Source of the DNA: Luzula sylvatica | Lineage: Eukaryota; Streptophyta; Magnoliopsida; Poales; Juncaceae | Assembly: GCA_946800325.1 (NCBI GenBank) | Contig: OX326961.1 | Coordinates: 36,103,043 to 36,167,042, forward strand | Direction of reading: 5' to 3' | Length of the DNA stretch: 64,000 nt | Position numbers and translations under genes: made by a program | Shown: positions 13,992 through 22,290 of the stretch, piece after piece | Position numbering within the stretch: the first letter of the stretch is position 1 | Layout of the letters: each line of letters starts with the position of its first letter | Notes under the pieces: model-generated | What the model saw: only the letters and a program-made list of their open reading frames with translations | What the model was told of the DNA's origin: nothing | Database searches by the model: none

Positions 13992-13997
13992 TATAAA
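13992..13997 (+). promoter_or_regulatory. probable TATA box of the KANADI gene
   Basis: A tataaa hexamer in a pyrimidine-rich context (tctctctataaaactcag), 403 bases before the start codon. A start about 30 bases downstream would give a 5' leader of about 375 nt. It is the only canonical TATA near the gene on this strand. The transcription start is inferred. Confidence 0.5.
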
Positions 13998-14042
13998 ACT
14001 CAGCTTTTTTATTTATTCATCCTCTTCAAATTCTCATATTCT

Positions 14043-14060
14043 ATGATTCTCTCTGTCTAG
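14043..14060 (+). CDS. upstream ORF 1 in the KANADI leader (5 residues)
   Basis: An ATG followed by four codons and TAG lies just after the inferred transcription start. If the leader begins near 14,025, this is the first start codon a scanning ribosome meets. It cannot be confirmed without a mapped 5' end. Confidence 0.3.
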   Translation: MILSV

Positions 14061-14072
14061 ACACTAATAGTG

Positions 14073-14120
14073 ATGGTTTTTATAACCCGAATTATCCGGG
14101 CTGGAAACCTTGCGTTTTGA
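14073..14120 (+). CDS. upstream ORF 2 in the KANADI leader (15 residues)
   Basis: An ATG with fifteen codons and TGA, ending eight bases before the C-run. I see no other ATG between it and the main start at 14,400. Two short upstream ORFs could lower translation of the transcription factor, which is common for plant developmental regulators; here it is inference. Confidence 0.3.
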   Translation: MVFITRIIRAGNLAF

Positions 14121-14128
14121 CTATTTTG

Positions 14129-14129
14129 C

Positions 14130-14165
<36 letters not shown>
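14129..14165. repeat. C12 run followed by (TC)n in the KANADI 5' leader
   Basis: Twelve C residues followed by about twelve TC dinucleotides. It lies inside the inferred 5' UTR, so it would be transcribed as a pyrimidine-rich segment. Confidence 0.93.
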
Positions 14166-14399
14166 AGTGTCATTTTCTTCGCACACACATACTCGCACCA
14201 ATTCCTCTTCAAAATCTCCACCCTTTTAATACTGGCACCTAACCAGGACAAAACCAAGCAACAAGTTTCTTCCTCTTCTCCACTTCTCCTCTTTCCTTCC
14301 CTCTCCTTCTTTCTCCCCCATTTCTCCTTTCCATCATCACAATCAAACCCCTACAAAGCAATTTCATACAAATCGAACCATTTAATTTAAGCAATCCAT

Positions 14400-17300
14400 A
14401 TGGAGGCCACGTCAACAGCCGTGCCGGACCTCTCGCTCCACATCAGTCTTCCTAACAGCACGCCTTCGTCCCACTCCGACACAACTCTCGGCCCCAACAG
14501 GGACTCGTGGCGCCATAGTAACGGTTGGCCCAAGTCACATAGTGATAGTTACACTGATCTCTCCCTCTCTCAACCTTCGCCTGCTTCGGCCGAGGCGGAA
14601 AGCCCGTGGCGCCGTCTCGAGCCCTTATCCTCGTCGTTCAATCCTTCATCGGATGGCTCTCGACCAATCAGAGGCATCCCAATATACAACAACAACAATA
14701 CTACTAGTACCAGTGCTATGACCTCTCCGTATCAACCGCAAGACCCCAAAGGCGCTGCGTTGCCGTGCTTTTATGGACATAAATACCCCTTAACATGGCC
14801 TTCTCCTTCTTCTTCGGGTATAGACCAAGTATCCACAAACCCGACATTTCAAATGAATCCGTTAATTAATGGGTCGGCGTATCACCGGATGTTAATCGGA
14901 CCAGGTACGAGATTTAACGGGTTTCCGAACGAGATGAACCCATTTAAAGGGTTTAATGGTTATCATCATACGAGTCAATACGGGATCGGATCGAGATTCG
15001 TGTCTAAACTTCCTGCGAAGCGAAGCATGCGGGCTCCACGGATGAGGTGGACGAGTACCCTACATGCGCGATTCGTTCATGCTGTCGAGCTCTTAGGTGG
15101 ACATGAAAGTATGATTACTTGTTATTTACAGATTCTTTTTTATTTGTTGTTGTTGCTTATTTGTAATTGAGAATTATTTGTTCTAATTTTAGGGGCTACA
15201 CCAAAGTCAGTTCTGGAGTTAATGGATGTGAAGGATCTTACTCTAGCACATGTGAAGAGCCATTTACAGGTATGATTTGTTTTGTTTGGCATGTCAATTT
15301 TTTAATGGTGCATTGTTGCATTGTTTTTTTATGTTCTTAAGTCTTTGGTTTGTTCTTCATTTTTGGTTTGGTTCAAGTTTCTCTTTCTTGGCACGTTTAT
15401 CAATGAACACATGACTCAGTGAATGAATGAATGAATGAATGTGAAAGTAGGTCAGTAGATCCCCTTAGACAAGAAACTGCCATTCTTAGCAAAATGATAA
15501 TTAAACACACTTAATTGGTGGTGAGAGCACCAATGCAAAGAAACCTAATTTGAAAAATAGAAAAGGAAATAAACTCACTTGAGTATTTTCATTGGTTTGC
15601 TTTGTTTATTTTTTTCTAGGAAGATTAGTTAGTTAGTTTACCTTCATATCTTTCTTTTCTTTTTATCTTTTCTCTTCCTTTATATCACAACACGTCCAAA
15701 ACCCTCTCTCTCTCTCTCTCTCTCTGAAATTTGATTTTTTGTCATGCTTTTTCTCCTCACAGATGTATAGAACTGTGAAGAGTACTGACAAGCCTGCGAA
15801 CTCATCAGGTAATTCTTTGTTTCTTTCTCAGCCATTCACTTAACATTAATGATCACATCATCATTAACCCTAATAGTACCTCATCAGGCCAAATGGATGG
15901 CATGGTAGACGATGACTTCTCGAGCGGTACCGAACTAGACATCAGGCGGTTCATGGAGCAACGAGGGGTCGATAGACCGAGTCCACCCAATGAAAAGGAT
16001 TACTCTTTAACCAACACCTCGACCAGATGGAGTAACTCATCGAGGTACAATGCACCCTTATCCCTCTCTCTCTCTTTCTCACTCATATCAGACGTGTACC
16101 ACTGGTAGATCCAGTACCAGTACAACTTTAACTTTTGCATGGCCATTGTGCTTTGTTTATTCATGTGTATGTATAGTGAGTGTACACACACACACACACA
16201 TACATGTAAAGGTTCAAATATGAAGAACAAAGGAGTAGCAAGGCAGCTTTTTCTTTTTGTGCTTTGTTTCTCTTCTCGTGTCTGTTTGAGAGATTTGTTA
16301 TTTGGCTTTGGGGCAAAGCCAAGAATAGTAAAGAAACAAAGGAAAAGAAATAAAAAGAGAGGAGGAAGATAATGTGATACATGGCTGGATAATAATAATG
16401 TGATACATTACTAAATAAGACTAGAAACTATGCCATCTTTATCTTGGTATGAGGAACCTATGTTACATCTAATCTTGTAGGATGGGGTTTAGGTTTAGGG
16501 GCAAATGTTTTTGTCACAATTAAGACCAAAATGTCCCTTCACTTCTCATATCCATTGACTTGAGCTTGCCTTTAATGATTTGGTTTTTATTGAAATTTAA
16601 AAAGAGTAGTGATGTACATCCCCCAGTACTTTCCTCCCACATTCTTGATGATTAGGATATGATTTAACACCTTCAAAATTAACACACAAAAATATGATTT
16701 AACATCTTAATTTATGAGTTAATTATCTCAATTTATAATTGAACATACAATTAAGATTTTAAATCATGAATTAAAGTGTTAATTTTTAAGGTGTTAAATC
16801 ATATCACCTCATCAAGTACGTGGGAGGAGAAAGGGGGCGATGTCCAACATTTTCCATTTAAAAATGGTTGATGCTGTGTGGTGATGGGGGGTAGAATTGT
16901 CCTTTTGCACCATAGGAACATTGTTTATTAATCCTTTCTTTTCAATGCATGCCCTCTGCTTAGCAGGACATTATTTTGACTTGACATGCCCTCATATCTA
17001 GAAACAAGACTTTGTCTCACTGAGTCCTAATTCCTATTTTCTTCATTTTTCGATTTGCTCTATTTTCATATTTTTTGCTTTCATATAAATGATATTTCAT
17101 ATATAACTATGATCTTCCTTTTTCTACAAAAAATTAATTGGAAAAGCATGATTCATATTTTAAAATTTTCAGAAATTGTACTGAAAAATGGGTTAGTCTA
17201 ACTTGAAAATTTTGAGTTTAAGATGTCATTTACATTGTTGGTTTACAAATTACAATACAATATAAATGTTTTCTTTTGATGTTTTAAATCACCCTACATA

Positions 17301-18262
17301 ATAACAAAAGCATGTAGTAAGACCCAAACAAAATAGAAATATGCATCTCATATTGATTAGAATATAATATTCTGGACTAATTTGTAATCAAGAATTGTTT
17401 TTCTTCTTTTTAATAAAATTATGAGGGTTTAAATAAACATTTCTTTCATTCTTCTCATTTTGGTTTGTCCTATGTAGTAAACAAAATTGATTTCAAACCG
17501 GTCTGTGAAGTTCGAAAATAACGAATGTATTTAGTGATAATTACATACCTTTTAACTCTAATTTTTTTCCCAAGAACTCAAGGATCTTATTAGATCTAAA
17601 CCTAAAAAAAACAATTATGTATTTAATTTTTTGAGAAAAAAAAATGAAAAAAACGTGGTCGGCAGGATTCGAACCTGCGCGGGCAAAGCCCACATGGTTT
17701 CTAGTCATGCCCGATAACCACTCCGGCACGACCACTTTGATATGTAACTATATATTAGGTGCTATAATGTTCTCTATTTAGAATAAAGCATTGCATGTTT
17801 TTTTCTAATTTTGGCTTCACAATGAAGACAAATATATGATAATATTAGCTTAATTGAGCTACAAACTTGAGTTAATTCTTGTGCTATACATAGTATTTTT
17901 TTATCTTACGATTTTCTTCGTCTTCTACTTCGTTTCTGACATTTTTTTTTACGAACTTCAGTAGGGATCCATGGCCGATATCGAGTTCTTGCAACATGGA
18001 TTCAAATAGAGCACTCGGATTATCATGTCAAGACGATCAGGTACTTAATTATTTATGCCCCTTTTTAAGTTTATCAAAAATAATATTGCTATACTTCTCT
18101 ATATATGGAATGAATTTAACATAATGTATTTTCCTTGTTTCTCGACAGAACAATGAAACATGTAGATCAAACAGCTCACAACTATCTAACCTCGAGCTCA
18201 ACACGCCGAGCTTGGAGTTCACATTAGGCAGACCAGATTGGAACGGCTCGGATCAAGACTAA
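14400..18262 (+). CDS. KAN1: KANADI1-like GARP transcription factor, six exons, 393 residues
   Basis: Exons: 14400-15108, 15193-15269, 15763-15808, 15888-16044, 17962-18040, 18149-18262. All junctions are GT-AG and the joined frame is open to TAA. The GARP/MYB-like DNA-binding domain spans about residues 207-270 (KRSMRAPRMRW, LLGGHE, LTLAHVKSHLQMYRT). The N-terminal DLSLHISLP (10-18) is an EAR-like repression motif; RPIRGIPIY (88-96) and the C-terminal SLEFTLGRPDW are KANADI family blocks. The DLSLHISLP block, the WSNSS block and the C-terminal end match KAN1 better than KAN2 from memory. KANADI proteins are nuclear repressors setting abaxial organ identity, partly through auxin genes. Intron 4 (1.9 kb) holds a MITE and an antisense tRNA gene. 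The leader has two short upstream ORFs. Exon 5 has a tandem acceptor. The start context is weak at -3 (C) but has G at +4. Confidence 0.93.
15704..15725. repeat. (CT)n tract in KANADI intron 2
   Basis: About eleven CT dinucleotides, 37 bases before the intron 2 acceptor, so it can form part of a long polypyrimidine tract. Confidence 0.9.
16184..16200. repeat. (AC)n tract in KANADI intron 4
   Basis: Short uninterrupted AC run near the 5' side of intron 4. Confidence 0.9.
16604..16855. mobile_element. 252-bp Mutator-like MITE in KANADI intron 4
   Basis: The 9-mer atttaaaaa flanks it at 16595-16603 and 16856-16864. The arms are long imperfect inverted repeats: both carry gacatc or tacatc, a C-run, cctcccac, cttgatga and atatgatttaacacctt. 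The left terminus gagtagtgatgtacatcccc nearly equals the right terminus, read inverted, of the element at 19878-21635, so they share a terminal family. It has no coding capacity and probably no effect on splicing. Confidence 0.85.
17647..17653 (-). terminator. RNA polymerase III terminator of the tRNA-Ser gene
   Basis: Seven consecutive T residues on the minus strand, directly after the discriminator base, followed by a second T-run. Confidence 0.85.
17654..17735 (-). tRNA. tRNA-Ser (anticodon AGA)
   Basis: 82 nt. The acceptor stem GTGGTCG/CGACCAC pairs perfectly and the discriminator is G, as in serine tRNAs. The anticodon loop CTAGAAA gives AGA. The long variable arm (TGGGCTTTGCCCG) is typical of class II tRNAs, and the T arm GCAGGTTCGAATCCTGC is canonical and supplies the B box. 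The last anticodon-stem pair is A-C, where plant copies usually have A-T. The gene lies antisense in intron 4 of the KANADI gene. It looks functional, with the stem mismatch as the one doubt. Confidence 0.95.
17959..17964 (+). promoter_or_regulatory. tandem NAGNAG splice acceptor of KANADI exon 5
   Basis: The hexamer cagtag offers two acceptors three bases apart. Using CAG gives 393 residues with an extra Ser; using TAG gives 392 residues and the spacing WSNSSR-D-PWP closer to the KAN1 family block. Both keep the frame. Confidence 0.7.
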
Positions 18263-19868
18263 TAATACTAATCACTTGTTATTAATTATGATTAGAGTTG
18301 ATCACAAGTTTTTTGTTCCTTTAGCCTAGTGTGAACAAAAGAAGGAAAAAAAGAAGAGTAACAAAATCTTAGTATGAGAGATCAAAAAGTAGTACTAAGT
18401 TATACATGCATGAATGTATCTCTCTTTCTCTCTTTTATGCTTTTCTCTTTCTTTCTTTTTTATCTTCTGAGCTAAACTGGAGTTTGTGGGTGACTAAAGT
18501 CGAAGTTAGGTCATTGCTTGATTCTATCATTTGCACATGCAAAGTAGGAAAGATGAGAAAAAAAAAGTGGATGTGTTCTTATGAAGCTATCTCTTGGAAT
18601 TTAATTATATCTTTATGAGTTCTCTTTTCTTTGCTTGTTTCTTTTATAAGCCTCATGAGTAAAACATTAAAAGTTTGACACAGAATGCAAACTAAATCAT
18701 TTGTGAGCACCACATATTTTTTGTTGACAAATATTACACTTGGACAAAATAGCAAAAGAAATAATACCTAGAATAATAAATGGACCACGGTACCTATAGA
18801 AATAGCTCCTATTATATCTACCATTGATCAAGTTGAAGAAATTAAATCGAAACAAACTTCACAGGAACGAATATGTATTGGTACAGTAATAGTGGTGGTC
18901 CAAAAAAAAAAAAAAAAAAAGATGAAATAGTATGCAATAAATGAATGAAGGGAACAATGTGTAGGGATGATTATATGTATCGCACCTAAAATCCGGACAT
19001 TATTCAGTAGACGCATTTATGTCATTGCTACCCCATAGGTATCATTTCATTATTCATAATTCATATCACACACAATATAATATATATTTATGTTTATTTG
19101 CTTGCTTTATTATATACATGAGTGAGGAAAACGACAGAATTTAATAAGGTAACAGTGTATACATATAAAGGGAGGGAGAGAGAGAGAGAGAGAGAGAGAG
19201 AAATGATTTTGCAATGGATTGCTTTATGATTGAGCTGCTCCTGTGTTTTCCTATTTACATTTATGTCTCAATATCTCCTATTTTAATAAATGCATTGCAT
19301 ATTTTATTTCATTCAATTGACCAATGTTTATGAGTTTGAAATGAACTTGGGATTCGTGTAGATTGGAATAGTCTTTCTTCGTCCTTGCATTTCTATGAAT
19401 TCTATTCTTTTTTTTATTTATTTATTATTATTAGATACTGGATTATTATTAGTTATTAATTAAGTCCAGCGAAATGTTTGTGGCTGGTAGACAAAAGGAA
19501 GACATACAACTATTTGTGTTTCACTCTCTCTCTACAGGAAGTACTGTTACGTGTCTCTTTCCATCGTGCCAATTAATTCCAGTATCCAATTATAATTTTT
19601 GAATTATCGAGGAACCTCAATACAAATTTAATGTGCTGTCAAAAAGGACTAGATATAATTAGATAAATATTAAAAATACACATATGAAGTCCAATAAAAT
19701 GGGCTTTCATGTATTTACATATACGGCCCGTATTATATATGGGCTCAATTTTAAGGTACCCAATCCAAGTCATAACCCTGACATGCAGATCTTTATTGTC
19801 AGTGATTTTTTATTTTTTGAAAAAATCTGAACTATCGATAATTTGTTTGATTCTATCATTTACAAGCT
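18263..19868. other. 3' flank of the KANADI gene
   Basis: The 3' UTR is probably in the first few hundred bases, but no single poly(A) signal stands out. The rest is AT-rich with one A-run at about 18,902-18,920 and a short GA tract at 19,176. No further gene is seen. Confidence 0.5.
19176..19201. repeat. (GA)n tract, 26 bp
   Basis: GA dinucleotides within a purine-rich strand, 0.9 kb downstream of the KANADI stop codon. Confidence 0.93.
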
Positions 19869-19904
19869 ATTAGCTAAACCTCCCCCACCTTTTCCCTAGC
19901 ACTC

Positions 19905-20075
19905 TTGATGTGCTGACAGTGTTAAGCCATAACACTGCGTTAAGTCTATTCATGTGCTGGCAATGTTAAGCCGTAAAACTGTGTTAAACCGTAAAACTGT
20001 GTAAAGCCTATTTATGTGCTGGCAATGTTAAACCGTAAAACTGTGTTAAATCGTAAAACTGTTTTAGCGGATTTG
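19905..20075. repeat. three-unit tandem repeat of about 60 bp
   Basis: Units open with gtgctg(a/g)ca and continue with gttaa(g/a)cc(a/g)taa(c/a)actg. The last two also duplicate the phrase taaaactgtgttaaa. They lie in the left subterminal zone of the Mutator-like element. Confidence 0.75.
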
Positions 20076-20935
20076 ATAAAAATTTCATACATATGGGTTA
20101 ACACGTGTTATTTCTTAAATTAACAGTTATACAATTTTCATTAAGGAAATTTGGTAGATGTTATGGGTGATAAAATGTGTAAATATCACTCAACTATGTG
20201 TAAATATCACTCAAAAAATTTCCAATTAACATGTGTAAACAACATTTGTAAATATCACTCAACTATTAATCCGTAATTAACATGTATTAAGTGTAAATCG
20301 ACAGTAATTAATCGAATGTTAATGTATATATAACAGTAATTAACAACAATATCACTCAAACATTTTTTTATTAACCATCCAATTAGCAGATATCAATTAA
20401 CACAATATCACTTAAAAAATCACACTTGAATTAACACTTAAGAGATACCAATTAACACTTAAGAGATACCAATCACACTTCAATTAACAGTATATATAAC
20501 TTGAATTACAATCCAATTAACAGATATCAATTAACACAAGTAAACTTAAAGAATTACATTCCAATTAACACTTAATACACAAATTACATTTCAATTAACA
20601 TCTACCAATTAACAACAGAAAACTCAAAAAAATTACATTCCAAAATTACATCTAGCAAATAACAGCCCTGAAAAACACCCGAAAATTACAAAAAAGCCCC
20701 TGAAAATTACAAAAATGTCCCTGAAAATCACTGAAAAGCCCCTAAAAAATTACAGAAAAGCCCCCGAAAACAGAAATTAGCAGCAGTTAACAAGAATTAG
20801 CAGGAAATAGCAAGAATTACTAGTAATTGCCAAGAATTAACAGGAATTAACAGAAATTAACTGGAATTACCCAGGCATTTACTGGAATTACCAGAAATTA
20901 TCAGGGATTTACCAAAAATACAGGAATTAAGAGCA

Positions 20936-21290
20936 AGAACTCGAATTTAAGCAAAAAAGTAACAAAAAAGTCGAATCTAAGCAAGAAATTAACAAAAAAA
21001 CTCGAATCTAAGCAAGGAAATAACAACAAACTCGAATCTAAGCAAGAAAATACTAAAAAAACTCGAATCTTAGCAAGAAATCAACAAAAAAAACCGGATC
21101 TAAGCAAGAAATTAACAAAAAAATCGAATCTAAGCAAGAATTAACAAAAAAACTCGAATCTAAGTAAGGAAATAACAACAAACTCGAATCTAAGCAAGAA
21201 AATACTAAAAAAATTCAAATCTTAGCAAGAAATCAACAAAAAAAAACCGGATCTAAGCAAGAAAATGAACAAAAAACGAATTTCGTAACC
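20936..21290. repeat. tandem array of about 30-bp units with higher-order structure
   Basis: About twelve units built on tcgaatctaagcaagaaat followed by taacaaaaaa. A block of units recurs in the same order with the same private variants (aaggaaataacaaca, then agaaaatactaaaaaa, then tcttagcaagaaatcaac, then accggatctaag) near 20,998 and 21,146, a higher-order period of about 148 bp. Confidence 0.85.
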
Positions 21291-21358
21291 TATTCTTCTT
21301 CGAAAATCTTGCAAAAAACGAATCTAAGAAGATTAGGGTTTAGGGTTGCCGGCGGCTG

Positions 21359-21360
<2 letters not shown>

Positions 21361-21390
<30 letters not shown>
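21361..21390. repeat. (GA)n tract, 30 bp
   Basis: Uninterrupted GA dinucleotides inside the Mutator-like element. Confidence 0.95.
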
Positions 21391-21392
<2 letters not shown>

Positions 21393-21688
21393 TGGGCTGG
21401 GGAATGAGAGGAGAGAGAGAAAAATAAGGTTTATAAATTTATATATATGGGTCGGATCTAGCAATTAACACGCATGCCCGTTAAGCCAAGAGTCCGATTT
21501 GCCATATAAAGGGGAGAAAAAAAATTGTGCTATGGATTAACACTATCCGAAAAAACGGTGCTATGGATTAACACACCAAACGATGACACATCAAGGCTCC
21601 TGGGGGACAGGAGAGGGGGATGTACATCGCGACTCATTAGCTAATTACAATTAAATCATATATTTTGGACTAGTTAACAAAAAAAAAA

Positions 21689-21851
21689 GAACAAAAGCCC
21701 ATAAAAAACCAAGTCAGTCTAACTTTGCATAACTGTTTTAACTGCCCAATAACCACTCTATCCCTTTCACCCTAAAACTTCCTTCACTCTTTGATCGTCG
21801 TTAAAATAGTTATGCAAAGTTAGACTGACTTGGTTTTTATGGGTTTTTGTT
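21689..21851. repeat. 163-bp near-perfect hairpin (MITE-like or small-RNA precursor)
   Basis: The left arm (about 21689-21741) and the right arm (about 21800-21851) are inverted copies of about 52 bases with only a few differences; both contain ccaagtcagtctaactttgc on one strand or the other. The loop is about 58 bases. I could not identify a target duplication. It is either a small foldback transposon or a locus that makes a long hairpin RNA. Confidence 0.8.
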
Positions 21852-22005
21852 CAGATTTATCTTTTTGCTTGATTCTATCAATTGACGTCGATTAACTATG
21901 TACCTCCCTCTCCTTTTCAAATTGTCTATAATTAAAATTTTACCTTGTTTCCATATCCACATGAAAACTTTGTATATTAAAAGGGCCTTGACATCCCAAA
22001 TATTA

Positions 22006-22012
<7 letters not shown>

Positions 22013-22045
<33 letters not shown>
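22013..22045. repeat. (CT)n tract, 33 bp
   Basis: Uninterrupted CT dinucleotides. The last of the GA/CT tracts in the KANADI half of the window. Confidence 0.95.
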
Positions 22046-22047
<2 letters not shown>

Positions 22048-22290
22048 GTTTATTGTTGTGATTATTATGTTATTTTAATTTGATTATGTTTTGTTAAAGA
22101 GTATGAAAATCATAAACATTTCCTTTTCACCTTGTGACGTATCGGTCTAGTGCGTTAAAAATCTGTGATTTGAAACTCTTTGAGTTATCTCAGTTCGGCA
22201 TTTTTTAGTTTTCTCGGCGACACGCCACATCACTTCCCGGGGGGCCAGGAAAATTATATTTTTTCCTTGAGAGTTGAGAACCTAATTTAC

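Larger units (their letters stand above)
19878..21635. mobile_element. 1.76-kb non-autonomous Mutator-like element
   Basis: The perfect 9-mer attagctaa flanks it (19869-19877 and 21636-21644). The inner terminal zones are imperfect inverted repeats: C-runs, cttgatgtg, then gtgttaa with ccata and acac phrases. The right terminus, read inverted, begins gagtcgcgatgtacatcccc and matches the MITE in KANADI intron 4; the left terminus seems to have lost its outermost about 16 bases. The interior consists of several tandem-repeat blocks and a GA tract and codes for no transposase. Movement would have needed a transposase supplied in trans. Confidence 0.75.

Noticed and set aside
17541..17735. Minus-strand 64-residue frame beginning MVVPEWLSG
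   Set aside because: It is a translation of the tRNA-Ser gene and its flank.
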